Shown: positions 47,979 through 59,087, counted from the stretch's first letter. The stretch is 64,000 bases of DNA from Undaria pinnatifida (GCA_012845835.1 JABAKD010000026.1:12090832-12154831); one strand, 5' to 3'. Notes: generated by a model not told the origin, from the letters alone. Numbers and translations: made by a program.

Positions 47979-50900
47979 GGCATAGAGGCAGTAGGTACCA
48001 ATCGTACCTGAACGTCAAACCTTTTTTAGATGAGGGTCGAGAAAAGATGGGAAGCCCTCACTTTGAAGTACATGGCCACTAACAACTGCGAATATCACAG
48101 TAATTTTCGTTCCCAGCTTGGTCTTGATATCCACATGATGCCTAGACGGCGAAATACATTATTCCAGTTCACGCACGAGAGTTCCCACGCTAGTCGAGCC
48201 CCATCTATAATGACATAATCCTGTGCCTCTGTGTGTATCAAGTAACAATCAATTGTTGTGAATGGCAGCAAACGCCTCCAGGTCCTGTATCAAATGACCG
48301 AAGACGTTAAGTTTATCACAGCACGCAGAGGAAACAATACTTTGACAGACTCCGAAAGCGCACCGAGAGTTGTCGACACATAAATGGCAGTGTGTACCAA
48401 TCGTGCCTACACGTCGAACCGTTTGTTGATGAGGGCCAAGAAAAGATGGATGGTCCTCACGACAAAGTATCTGGCCACTACCAACGCGAAACGTTACATG
48501 AGTTTTCCTTCCAGCGGGGTTTTGGTGCCCGCATGACTAGACGGCCAAATAGATTAGTACTCCAGTTCACACAAGAAAGATAGAGTTCCCACGTTGGCCG
48601 CGTCCCACCCATGATGATGTATTCTTGGGTCTCTATGTGTAACAAGTAACAACCAGAGGTCGTGACCGGTGGCGAACGCCCCCCGGTCCTGTATCAAACT
48701 ATCGAAGACATTTTTTTTTCACAACACGCAGAGAAAAGAATAGTTTGACAGACTCCGAAATCGTACAGGCCGGTTAAAGTAAGTGTAAATAAATTATCTC
48801 CCCCGCGAATGCCGCTGGCAATATCTAGTCAACGAGTGAACAATTGTTGACATACTGGCCCCCATGGGCCAGTAGTCAAGAGGGTGACATCTGGCCAGTT
48901 GAGTTTTACGGCCTCTGGCATCTGGCCAGTTGAGTTTTTGCTCGACACGATTATTTCAATCATATTCAGGCTTCTTTCCAGGCGGGGGCGAAACAAACTC
49001 CGCCGAATTTGGCACGATCCGATTGTAAGTAGTCTAAGGCATGTCTGCACAAATTTCCGCGCAAAAAATCGAAGAACTGACCTGCCTGTGTTCAACATCA
49101 CGCAGACTCCAGCGAAAAAACCGGATCCTACACTAAAACCAAGTCATTTGAAGGAAATAACGTATCTTACTTTTTTGTACGGACGAACGTGCATATATAT
49201 GTCCACGCCGATTTTAAGAGATAGACCCTGAGTGTTCGCACACGTGTTCTACATACCCATCCTGAGGTCTTCCCTCCGTTCTTTTTTTCGTTTTAATTAT
49301 TTTCGCCCAAAATGTTTGGGCTAATGTGGCCCACATTTTCCGAAAAAATCTTAGCTGACAAATAATCAAGCAAGTATCCACAGAAAAAGCAAGGTCGCCG
49401 CAAGGGCATATATAAGTGCGTGTGCAAAAACTCACGGTACGAATCGGAAAAAAGGCGTGGACATTCGCCGGGGAATACATTTATGTGTTTTAACGTGAAC
49501 CACCCTGTATCGAGAGTAGAGTAGTAAACACATACATGGTATAGAGGAAATATGTTTCAATCGTGCTTGCACGTCAAACCTTCTGCTCATGAGACCGCCG
49601 GAAAGATAGATGTCCCTTACAGTGAGGTTTTTGGTCACTCCCACGCGAAATACAACATTAGTTTTCGCTCCCAGCGGGGATTTGATATACGCATGACTAG
49701 GCAGCTAAATACATTACCCCAGCTCACACAAGATAGTTCCCACGTCAGCCGCGTCCGACCTATTATGATATATCCCGTGCCTTTATGTGTAACAAGTACA
49801 CGAGACAACGACATATATATCAACCACGCGCAATAATATACGCTTGCATGCTTCCGAAAGGAGCTGTCAAGCACAGCGCAGCCAGAAACCTCTCGGCTAA
49901 TGGTCTACATTCTCCCTCGAGCGCTGTGAGGAGCTTGACCAACTGCGACTAGATGGTAGTGATCCCCATGAGGCGTCAGGTCGCCCTGACCATGCGGTCC
50001 TTTTTTTCAGTATCTGAACAAGTCCAGGAGGGCTTATATTCATTTCCCTCGTATAACGTTATGTAGGCGCAGAGCAAGCTTTTCACCTGCCCCTCACACA
50101 AACGTCGGAATTTGCTTGCCCAAATACACCATGTACGAAGTATACCTGGTACTCGCATATAATATATATTTACGTATTCGTGTAATAAATAAATACATAC
50201 ATTTCTTGTCAATTATAGCAAACATCAGCACATGAGATTCCGTAGTACATGGATAAGCGTTTAATGCCACCCCGTCTTCCCGTGTACACAACGCGCGGAC
50301 CCGGCGTATGATGCGTTAGTGGGTTTACCTGCTGCACATGTTCTAGATTCTCCAGTCGGGGAGGCGTCCGCCTCGACAAAAACGAATGAGCAACGCCATG
50401 GCATAGATATATCAAGGACAGTGTTAACACAAAGACGACAATGGGCGGTTATTAGCTTAGGGAGCCCCGCCACGCAGATTGATCCAAAGCCAAACCCTTT
50501 CACGCCTGCCGTGGCAGGCGTCACCCTTCACAGCGTTCGACCTCATTAACCCGTCCCCACGTCGAACGCACCTGAACGAAGAATGCGAAGACCGTTTTAA
50601 GTGCACAAACGATAACTTCGACCGTTGTGCCGATGGTGACAGCCGTTGATCCGTATACAATCGCCAAGCTCAGATGGAGTAGCGACGTTTGGGTTAGAGA
50701 AGACGGCCCCTGGCCAGTTATCCCCCAAGCCAAAATCGCGTAAACCGCTATGTGGAGAAAGGCACTGCCCACGCTTACGACCACTAGCGCTTCGGTATGG
50801 AAATTGGCCAGACCATTTGTGCTGAGCAGCGTCCTGAAACGACGAGCAGCTGCGGCAGCACGATGAACCGGGCGATGTTCCTCAGTAATAAGTAGAAGGG

Positions 50901-53900
50901 GGGTGAGTTTTGTGTTTTTATCGGTGATGAAACAGCCCGAGGCATGGTGGGCGACAGGACCGGTCAACATTCGTGCATTTTTCACAGTGACGGGCCAACG
51001 TGCGGACATTCAACGAATAGTGAGACGTTTTTCATGTCTGCGTTTACCCTTTAATATTGAACAACTGCTCATTCATGTAGTCTGGGCGGCAGAAATTTGA
51101 CGATCTCTACCGTTTCCTTCGTCCATACACACCGATTAAATACGCAAACAGTTTTCTTGTGCCTCCATGGTTTCATCAACTATCATCGATGCATCGTGTT
51201 GCGATTCGTCTGAGCTCAACCGGATATTGATTGTGTATAGTGTACCCTAACTGTGCATAGTCTGAAACGAGCAAGACCTCTCAAAACGTTCAAAAACGAA
51301 ACACTTTCCTGTAGTATTTTCCACGTTCCCGATAGCTCATAAACACATCGCGCTACTTCCACTCATGTTAAACAGTGGGATTGGCCTAAGCACTTGGTAT
51401 GCCAAAGAGTGGGACCGGCCTAAAACTTGATTTCGGGTGGATCGTACCGGCAGCCAGGAATGCAAACACTCAATCGCAACGACGCATGCTATCATAGGCG
51501 CAGAACGTTAAATTAGTTCTATCGTGCTTCCCCCGAGGAGATTTCTACGCACCGACACGCCTCCCGGAGTAACGCAATAAACAACCTCATGCCCTAGGTG
51601 TATAACATGGAACGTTTGGTTCAACGCAGTGGTATTCTACCTGGGCATTGAGATAAACCGTTCAGATGGGGATCACCGTCAGATATGAGGGAAAACAGTG
51701 TTACCCTTACCGCTGCACGCGCGCACCGTCGACATGGATTGATTGCGATTACACAGCAATGCATACATACTCACCTTCATCGTAGTTCCCACGGTACAAG
51801 CTGCTCCGGTAGACAGCGAACTCCAACACGTATCTCTCGACAAGCTGCATGCAGACCAGAGGCAATCGAACCACCCGAACCATGTGTGATGCGAGGACGA
51901 CAACAAAGTGAACCGGCTGGGAAACGCCAACCAGCACGGCCTCCCTGCACAAGGACCTATCGATGGGCAACACATACGTAACGGGCCCAGGCGATGACAT
52001 GGCATACATACGAGCAGGTGTGGCAAGCTACCGCCGGTGGCAGCGCAGTAGCCGAAATTTCACTACGACGGAGGGTGCGGGGATAAGCAGTGAGGGCACG
52101 GCACAACAACTCGTCATGCGGAATCGCGTTGATAAACCGTGTGGTGTGAGGATCTGCTAGAAGCAAAACCGACAACTGCGCTAGCTCAAATGGCGCGAAC
52201 GTTGCGTTGACAACACCTGCAACGGATCCGACCTGCACCTCCAGATTCCTGAGGAGGATAATACCCACGTCGTGTAAACTCGAAACCTCCACGCACGTTC
52301 ACTGTTGCCTACAGAAACCGCAGTGTCGTGAGAAAGAAGATCGGTTATCAGCGCCAGGTCACTACTATCGACAACGTTAACGGACGTGGTCTAGCGTACG
52401 TTTCTATGTTTTGCAGCTCGAAAATGCTTCACAAAAATACAACGGTTACATCACCAATGACCAGCGCAGATCACAAAATTAACATGCAAACAGACCGACC
52501 AAAACTGCGGTGGTTATAATACAATTCCAAACGATCTTCTCACCCGGGTGACTCATGTATCACGCGGTGGAACGACTTCCACAAGGGTTCCACACAACCC
52601 GGCGAAGACCACCAGGACGCAACCGATTCCGCCAATGTCGCGGCCAAGACTTGCGCAGTCAAAGCTGAGCCCCACATCGCACTCATTATCCAGAAGGACA
52701 CCAAGGCAACGTTAGGTTCGCTGAAGCTGCACCCGACGTTGTCGGAGATGACGATCCCGGCGCATTCACACGATCGGCTCGCTGTCATTTGTGGGGATAC
52801 GCTGTGACAATCGATGGCGCGAAATGCCGCACCTCCGACATTGCGGACGGTTTGGAAGGCGACGACCGAGCCAACGCCAGCAACACTGACCACGAAAATC
52901 CAAGCGATTCGAATGCCGATCATGAAGAAGGTCCAGCTACTGACTTGCGGCGTAGCCTTGATGACTAGAGCGGCCACCTGTGAGTGTACGAGTTCAAACT
53001 TTCATGATTATTGTGGTGATGCACACGGGGTGTGCTGACCATTGAACCCAGTGTACTGCGCTCACTTCAATTTCGGTAGGACGTCGATTGACATATGGCA
53101 GTGATGCAGATCAGCAAGAGCCGAATCTGCAGCAACTGAAACTCGGTCGGCTACTATACCTCCATCGATGTTACCACTTCTTGTCGACCAGAAACGTCAA
53201 TGGTACCCGATAGCCTGGTAGCAATTCTGATGCCCGCTCGTTGACGTTCGGTTCGAAGCGCAAACACTTGATGCCAACACTCGAGTTCGCTCTCTTACCG
53301 TGTCACCACATGCGATATCACCTTCAGGTTTGCCGCTGCGAAGTTGATCCGGCCTCGACGAGAGTAGAACAAGTGAACAATGATGAAGAAAATGCCGGCG
53401 AATACCGCTGCGTCGAGAATATCACCAATGCGCCATAAGAAGCACACCACTGCAAAGCTCAATATCACCATCACGACAAACACGACCTGCATGTGGGTTC
53501 GGGTTATATGGTGTCCACACACCGAGATGGTAGAGATGCAGCGGGTTAGTTTTGAGAAGTAGGTGTTGAAACCCGCGGTTTCATAACCGAATGTATCAGC
53601 ATCGTTTAAAAACGCCTGGTACATGAGCTGTCGACGAGAAGCAACAAAGGTAACCGCGTCACCAAAAAGTTTTAACAATGTCGACGAAAAGAGTGGTGGC
53701 GCCCATCGTACTGCGACTTTGAGTTTCGGTGTATATAGTGCACTTTCGAATTAAGTCACCCCGTGCAGGGAACCATTCACAACGGCAAGCACCTACCACA
53801 CGTGACATTCGACGCTTCGAAGGGCACCCGTTCATCGGAGCCCTTATATGGACCCAACTATCGCAATGCTCGCAACATTGGCAGCAGAAAACGAAGTGAA

Positions 53901-56900
53901 GCAAAAACGATGGAATTCGCTATGAACAGGCGGATCGACCTACGCTCATTCCACCCTCCATCGCCGCGTCTCCGTGTTCGTTTCGCACACACAATTTCTG
54001 CGCAGCGTACATCATGTGTGGCACCTTCCATTCAATCTGACTTATCGTACCGTCACACGGGATAATCTAGTACACTGTATTTTCGCCTACCTGTATGATC
54101 CGTTTGGAACCGCTGGCAAGAGTATTCACCATACTCGCCAAAGCTGCGTGTGCCAGTAAAATAATTGCAAGACACATCACGAAAGTGCTGGTCCCTCCAC
54201 TGTCAATGCTAATCAAGCTCCAGCCTCTTGATTTCATTGCGCGGCTCAGTACGGTAAACGCCGTCCCATGAAAGTGCAACGCCTACGTGTGGGCGAGAGT
54301 GTGGGGAGGCGGAAGATGTATCAACAAGCAACAACGGCGAGATTGCGTTCCAATATTTTACCAAAATTTTGATCGAGGACGTCAGCCGTGAGTTCGACGA
54401 ATTTAGGATCAACAAACTCATCTTGGCAAGCTGCGTTGTTGGTACTACACTATGTGGGTGGGTTGTTCTTCATGTGGGAGGAGTCCTATTATTTTGGGGG
54501 GGGGTTCAAAGAAAAAAATTACCTGGCATATTTTATCAAAAATATTTTACGGACGTGAGCCGTGAGTTCGACGGATTCGGGTCATAACTCATCTTTGTAA
54601 GCTGCGTTGTTGGTACATTTACTATACTATATGCGTTATGTTTTCATTAGAAGGGGTCCTTTTTTTATTGTTTAGCTCCACTAAAATGGTTGGTGTCGGT
54701 ATTTTTCTCTACGTCCAATATAATAATATCTATTTTGTAATGTTGTCACTGCAATATTTGTCTGGCGCCGGTGTTGCCAACACAATGCGCTTTTCTTTCG
54801 TACCTGCATCGAATAAGGTGCCGGATGTGCCGAATCAATAGGCCATTTTCTTTCTAAGCGTTTATCATGACTTATCATACATATGTTGTAAGTTACCTGG
54901 TAATAACTTCCCGCTGTTGCTGGTCTTGACGAGTCAACTCGATGCCAGCCAAAACAGCATTTGATTTTTTTTGTCGTGCTTCACACGGACAAGCTCACAT
55001 TGCGTACAACTCGTTTGCTCAACCCGGCGTTGCTCTTAATCCCCAGCCCATTGTGCAAGATCGGCTGGTGTGCACACATGTCCAGGGCTAAACTTTGATA
55101 TAGACGTGCTACGTGAAGTGCATGCATTGAGATTCGTGTAGGGCGAGGGACACCAAAGAACGTCAGAGTAGATTTATGGCGCTGATGCCAGATTTCTGTA
55201 TTTTTCTGCAAAAACCCGTTGCATCCTGGTAGGGGGCAGTCTAAACTCTGTGCCCCACGATAAGCCGTGTGTGACGTATACCATCCGTTTTTAGTGATAA
55301 GGCAGTTTAGGATACGGCAAGATGTGTGAGCAGCATCGGGGAGGCACCCTGTACGATGAAGTCCAGGCCACGGCCGCCGATGCTTCGAGAGGGGTTAATT
55401 CGTAGAAGGCCAGGGGGGGTGAGGGCTGGTGAGAGAGCAATACGATTGGTTGAACTTAGGAGTTACGTATCAGAAACTTCAATATACCCACCCACTAAAC
55501 TGCTCGAACGCAGCGGTAGAAGAGGAGGGGAGCGGGCGGAACACAGATCAAATCATCTCGAGTGTTTACAGTATGTCTAGGCACCGCGTCCTCGATGTGT
55601 GATTGTGATCCTAGGCCTAGTGGCAGTAGCTGCAACACCGGCGAGGGTAATGTGAACAATAGCGTCCTAGCAGGCGTCAGGCGCCCGCTTGAATAGTAGA
55701 GACACAGATCAGGGTAAACGTGTAGCGTGATGTTTGGGGGCGTGAGCGAAAGGAAGATGGATCGAGAACAATGACATTATACGCCATCAGAGGGAGTAAA
55801 GGAAACTTGTCTGGATACCTGACCTTCATAATATTATTTCCTGTTGTACAGCGGAAGAGGCGGCATACAATGTTGCTCTCTGTACGAAGAATACCGATTT
55901 CTTGGCAAGCGGGTGCAGCTGAAAAGGCAAAAATCGCCGCTATTTAAACTACCTTAATTATGTCCTGTAGAATGTCTTACTTTTCTGACTCCAGGCTGCA
56001 ATTGCCATGTATGTATGTACGTACGTGAGGCTGGGTGCGTCCCACACCTATTTTAAATATTACAGCAGAAGAAGCAAAACTCAAGTTTTCGTCCAGAAAT
56101 CAACCTTGAGGAGATTACTTACTGCCAAGTTCTAGAGTGAAGTGCTGTCGCGTGAGAGTGTTCACCACTACAGTGGCACTGTCACAAGTCTAAAGGCTAC
56201 GCAAAGGGTATATTTCCGTATTGCTGCTACGGCGAAGTCCTCCATCTACACTCGCGTCTTACGATTAAGGCCACACTTGTACTGCTACTATTAGTAAACA
56301 AATACTTCGATGTTTTTTTTTTTTTTTTTTTTTTTGATCCTCCTGGCTGGGGATCCGGGTAAAAAAAGCTCAAGCTCCATACACTTTTGTTTGTGTACCA
56401 GTTTTCGTCCATCTGCAGAAGAACGCAGACTTTGTGAACTTCGAAGTATATGCTATTATACTACCCACTACAACTATTTCTACTACAACTATTATACTAC
56501 TACTTCTACTACCACCACCAATACTTCTACGAATACTGCTACTACCACTACTACTACTTCTATTACTACTATTACTACTACAACTACAACTACTACTCCT
56601 GCTACAACTAATACAACTACACTACAACTACTACAACTTCGGGCACAACTACTACAACTACTACTGCTACAACTTCAGTGAGAAAGGGAAAAAACACTGG
56701 TACGAGCCACTAGTTTATACTTCGAAGTATCGATTTCACAGGCTGCGCACTTGACTGCTACATGTAACTCTATCGCGCTGATCAAACCAGCCAACCTTAA
56801 TGCCAGACGTCCGCCACAACAGCCAGCACAGATCTTGCACAGGACATTGCGTACATTTTCTTTTTCCTTACCGAGATCACGGTGACGACGAAATTTACCG

Positions 56901-57114
56901 CGAACGCGACAGCCCATGCCCTGTCCTCCTTGATCTCGTGACGGCGACCAATCGACTCCGATCCATTTCCATCGCTGCAGGAGCTAGGGCGCAAAGTCGG
57001 TGGTATGTCGTTGTCCGCGTCGGACGACAAGCTTTCTTCGTCGTCACTAGCGAGGAAGCGCTGCGCTTCAGAAATGAACTCTGCATAGTTCACCGACTGT
57101 TGCGGCGCTCTCAT
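47760..57114 (-). CDS. SLC44 / choline transporter-like (CTL) family gene, multi-exon, 3' part uncertain
   Basis: This minus-strand spliced gene reads from about 57114 down to 47760. Exons 1-4 (57114-56872, 54282-54091, 53486-53322, 52977-52544) have good splice sites, and the first three junctions are phase 0. The joined product shows the family's order: an acidic N-terminus, a first membrane helix introduced by D-x-A-W-A-V-A-F, three more helices, the RRGRINFAAANLK|VAALVIKA signature (family form RRRI-x-LA-x-x-LLKEA-x-x-A), then VASWW followed by an FGSIC exon, and finally a terminal exon with FTQDPEAF (family form FAEDPEAL). SLC44 proteins are multi-pass plasma-membrane or organelle carriers for choline and related amines; the substrate here is unknown. 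Exon 4 ends in a phase that does not fit the FGSIC exon directly, so at least one exon is missing from this model or the gene is damaged. Introns reach about 2.6 kb and hold repeats. Confidence 0.7.
48253..48388 (-). pseudogene. Second, decayed copy of the SLC44-like terminal exon
   Basis: The DNA is collinear with the intact copy from the threonine-rich start through the QDLEAFAA part, but one base is missing between the conserved ATA and GTCTTCGG, so the frame is lost before the block. Neighbouring sequence on both sides is shared with the other units. Confidence 0.6.
48655..48763 (-). pseudogene. Third, decayed copy of the SLC44-like terminal exon
   Basis: The block is still legible (NVFDSLIQDRGAFATGHD), but two bases are missing relative to the intact copy just before GTCTTCG, where a run of A has formed. 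The copy is cut at its far side by the TA-flanked element at 48766-49507. Confidence 0.6.
48766..49507. mobile_element. Tc1/mariner-type non-autonomous DNA transposon
   Basis: The element runs from CAGGCCGGTTAAAGTAAG to its inverted partner, which reads CAGGGTGGTTCACGTTAA on the other strand. The inverted similarity continues for about 40 bp to a shared GCGAATG. A TA dinucleotide borders both ends. The sister units at 47.9 and 48.3 kb lack the element, and removing it with one TA restores their sequence (GTATCGAGAG). CAGGG-like ends with a TA target duplication suit the Tc1/mariner superfamily. No transposase was recognised inside. It contains a 31-bp direct duplication (CATCTGGCCAGTTGAGTTTT at 48888 and 48919). 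Confidence 0.75.
50329..50505 (-). CDS. SLC44-like exon with FGSIC motif
   Basis: The exon starts after the acceptor CCACGGCAG, reads GVKGFGFGSICVAGLPKLI, and ends at the donor GCAGCAG|GTAAAC. FGSIC followed by small and hydrophobic residues is a well-conserved CTL block that normally comes about 15-25 residues after the V-A-T-W-W block, as it would here. The entry phase does not match the exit phase of exon 4. Confidence 0.5.
50521..51009 (-). other. Candidate exon(s) with two hydrophobic stretches, SLC44 locus
   Basis: An open frame of 162 codons contains two helix-like stretches (around VVVSVGSAFLHIAVYAILAW and SLAIVYGSTAVTIGTT). It lies between exon 4 and the FGSIC exon. A second reading at 51750-51900 ends with a related peptide (TVGTTMK versus TIGTTVE), so this may be another duplicated exon. 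No clear acceptor and donor pair was found, and it could be intronic. Confidence 0.3.
51749..52292 (-). other. Candidate exon region related to 50521-51009
   Basis: Open readings on the minus strand include a stretch ending at a good donor (ATGAAG|GTGAGT near 51770) whose last codons (TVGTTMK) resemble TIGTTVE of the 50.6-kb frame. It lies directly downstream of exon 4. No family motif is clear, and it may be a duplicated, decaying exon. Confidence 0.25.
52544..52977 (-). CDS. SLC44-like exon 4
   Basis: The exon begins after the acceptor ACTCACAG with VAALVIKATPQVSSW, completing the signature, and continues through a long helix (IGIRIAWIFVVSVAGVG), a cysteine-containing loop (CHSVSPQ, SCECAG) and a second helix ending SALTAQVLAATLAESVASWW. 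The last stretch matches the conserved CTL pattern N-V-x-x-x-x-x-A-G-x-V-A-S/T-W-W in position and spacing. The donor proposed is ACCCGG|GTGAGA, leaving phase 2. Confidence 0.68.
53322..53486 (-). CDS. SLC44-like exon 3
   Basis: Fifty-five codons run from the acceptor CCACATGCAG to the donor CTGAAG|GTGATA, phase 0. The exon holds two hydrophobic helices and then YSRRGRINFAAANLK. The basic pair followed by a small-residue amphipathic run is the first half of the SLC44 signature, which is completed across the splice by exon 4. Confidence 0.68.
54091..54282 (-). CDS. SLC44-like exon 2
   Basis: Sixty-four codons run from the acceptor ACACGTAG to the donor ATACAG|GTAGGC, phase 0 at both ends. The exon carries one hydrophobic helix (TFVMCLAIILLAHAALASMV) followed by basic residues, as in the second helix of CTL proteins. 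The acceptor has a weak pyrimidine tract, so the 5' edge is less sure than the 3' edge. Confidence 0.6.
54355..54615 (+). repeat. R2: two tandem diverged relatives of R1
   Basis: Two units about 180 bp apart begin GACGT(C/G)AGCCGTGAGTTCGACG and contain AACTCATCTT(G/T)G(C/T)AAGCTGCGTTG. The wording and spacing match the first 60 bp of R1 (AGCTGTGAGATCGA ... AACTCATCTTTGCAAGCTGTG). They lie in the first intron of the SLC44-like gene. Confidence 0.6.
54650..56430. other. SLC44-like intron 1, no other gene recognised
   Basis: Apart from TACCTGGTA at 54894 and a poly(T) run at about 56311-56334, no repeat or exon is recognised. A missed SLC44 exon may lie here. Confidence 0.4.
56454..56682. repeat. 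Imperfect ACT/ACA trinucleotide microsatellite
   Basis: About 230 bp of CTACTACTA, CTACAACTA and related triplets. It gives threonine-tyrosine-rich or leucine-rich artefact frames. Confidence 0.85.
56872..57114 (-). CDS. SLC44-like exon 1
   Basis: Eighty-one codons begin at an ATG (MRAPQQSVNYAEF). A low-complexity acidic stretch rich in D, E and S precedes the first membrane helix at residues 63-81. The exon ends at CTCG|GTAAGG, a strong donor, in phase 0. The open frame extends upstream beyond this ATG, so an earlier start or a 5' leader exon is possible. Confidence 0.6.
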
Positions 57115-58058
57115 GGTGTCATCTATCTCACGCAAGGAAAGCTGCTTGATTGTAGCACCTTGCGGACATGTGTCCCGCGCGATGCAAGCTGTTAGTTTCT
57201 GCGAAGCACATTTTTTTTGCAAACATTTTGCGCTCGTAAAATAGGTAGATGGTTGAGTACGGAGGGCATACATTTTTTTCCCAGTTTTCTGGAGATAGAG
57301 GGTGTAGAGTGTTTCTTTACACCTCGCGTTTTTTTTTTGCATGTTTTGGCAGACAAGTCAGGCGTGAGTTCGACCAGTGAAATGGTCAAATTCCAACTTA
57401 GCAAGTTGCCTGGCTGGTTCACGGCGAAATATGATCAAACGTTGAAAAAATTGCACGACACAAACACGATTGGAGTGCGCAGAAATTAATGCATTTCGTT
57501 CGTATGCGCCCATAATATGTGTTGGAGGCCAGGAATCGATGTTTCTGCCCGCAGAATATATCCCATCTATTTATTGCTGAACGAAAATTTTGAAGCATGT
57601 TCCAAATATTTTGAAAAAAAAAAGTGAACGAGGTACGCAGGTGGGTGAGGTATTTCGTTCTTCTGCCACTCTCACACAACACATTGCGGCTTTTGACTGT
57701 AGGCCCGCTGTAAATTGTGTCTGCCCGCCGCAAGATGTATTGCTGGACGATATATAATTCTAATAGCACAACCACCAGGGCACCGAGGAGCTTCCGGCTT
57801 GTAACCTTCAGATCCAAATATTGTCAAATGCATTAGGCCGGCACCAGCATGTAGACATTTTTTTTGTTCGACAACGTTGGTAGAGCTACCAGCGGATGTA
57901 CGTGAAACTATAGTGATCAACGGCCACCAGAAGAGGTCAAACATTAAATTAAACACAACAAGTGGGCATTTCTTGAAATATATATAGTCTTAATGAATGG
58001 GCAATGGCTACGTAAAGCTTTGCATGACCAGATAATAAGAAGCTTAGAAACAGGTCGA
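57115..58058. other. Region upstream of the SLC44-like gene
   Basis: The first part would hold the promoter or leader of the minus-strand gene; no clear element is seen. A weak R2-like word (GTGAGTTCGACCAGTG) occurs near 57364. Frames of up to 132 codons on the minus strand show no family motif. Confidence 0.35.
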
Positions 58059-58059
58059 G

Positions 58060-58318
58060 ACGCGTGCTATAATGATAGAGGTAACACTTTTGATCCGAAA
58101 CGATTTCTGAATGGTCTGGGGCTGTTCCTTAGTCCAAAATTGTCGGACATTCACATATATATTTATTTTTGTAAACGTTTTGTTGTGTACCTAGTACAGG
58201 GGATTTTTAATCTGAGAGCGGTTTCTTTTTCTTCTCTCAAGTCAGTTTTCGGGACATGTCTTGAGCTCCTGAATGGGAAGCCTGGTAAAAAAGTGGTGCA
58301 CCCTCTATCGTAGGACGT
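58060..58318 (+). mobile_element. MITE-2 copy
   Basis: Its left end, GCGTGCTATAATGATAGAGG, and its right end (reversed) ACGTCCTACGATAGAGGGTG are inverted partners. The interior holds CAAAATTGTCGGA and TCTTGAGCTCCTGAA as in the other copies. Confidence 0.7.
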
Positions 58319-58529
58319 GAGTCCAACCGGCTATTTACAAATACAGTCGTAAGAGATTGGTTCCTTGCCCTCTACGAAAGATATGAAAGTGTAATAGATG
58401 TAAGCAATAAGGCTCAAACTGGTCAACAAAAAGCTGGCAATGAGAAAATTGGGAGTTTCAGTGATCGACGCCCATACGACTGATTCTACAATAGCCCCCG
58501 CCCAAAACAGGCGATTTCTTTGACGAACG

Positions 58530-58745
58530 TTTCATGGCTACTCGGCACGAGGAAAGATGCTATGAGAAACGTAGCTTCATTTATTTTCTTGTTTGCAAAG
58601 GACTACTAGTACAATCGAACGATGCCGTCGGGGTGGCAAGGGGCACCGCATTTCAGAAGTTACGGCCGGGAGCTGGTTTCAAAACCGGCGATTTCGTTAA
58701 AGAAAAGTTGAGGGGGCTATCGTAGAACGACTAATACGAAATGTG
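58530..58745 (+). mobile_element. SINE-3 copy, copy 2
   Basis: It matches the 46147 copy through GATGCTATGA, TTTATTT(A/T)TCTT, GTCGGGGTGGCAAGGGGC, GGGAGCTGGTTTCAAAACCGG and CGATTTCGTTA. Confidence 0.5.
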
Positions 58746-59087
58746 AATTGAGTTCGCTGCGGGACCGCGGACCGGAAAAAGAAACGTGGACAACATATCC
58801 CGCCTTCATGGAAGTTCCTGGCTGTTATTGTTTGTTCTTCGTTTTTACGCGTTATCTGACGGGATTCATCCGCTTTAATAGCCGGCGTCTTTGCATTGAG
58901 TGGAGGTGTTGCTCCTTCTGTCTTCCCTTCACGACTGTTTCTTGTTCCCGGCCCGACCAACCACGCTGACGACGGATAGTACAGGTGGAATATATAAGGC
59001 ATCATAGCCGGCGGTACGTTGAGAAAAGCTCTGAAAAGTGTGGAAGTTCCGAAGGGCGCACAAGGAACGTTACCCCCTACTGTTGGA

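Larger units (their letters stand above)
47868..49810 (-). repeat. Tandem exon-containing units of the SLC44-like locus
   Basis: Three units of roughly 390 bp follow each other (about 47868-48250, 48253-48650, and 48655-48765 plus 49508-49810). Each contains a terminal-exon copy, a spacer (recognised by ATCGTGCCTACACGTCGAACC-like sequence) and a second conserved stretch whose minus-strand reading resembles LTWELSCVSWGNVF. That stretch may be a further CTL exon (family pattern Y-x-x-I-A-x-x-G-x-S-F-x-x-S-A-x-x-T-W), but this is weak. The third unit is interrupted by a DNA transposon. Confidence 0.65.

Noticed and set aside
50521-51009. A second reading (LLLRNIARF) resembling the animal CTL motif LLMRNIVRV
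   Set aside because: It sits in a different frame from the longer hydrophobic reading, lacks an acceptor site, and the match is too short.
56310-56754. Threonine-tyrosine-rich open frame of 123 codons
   Set aside because: It reads an ACT/ACA microsatellite.
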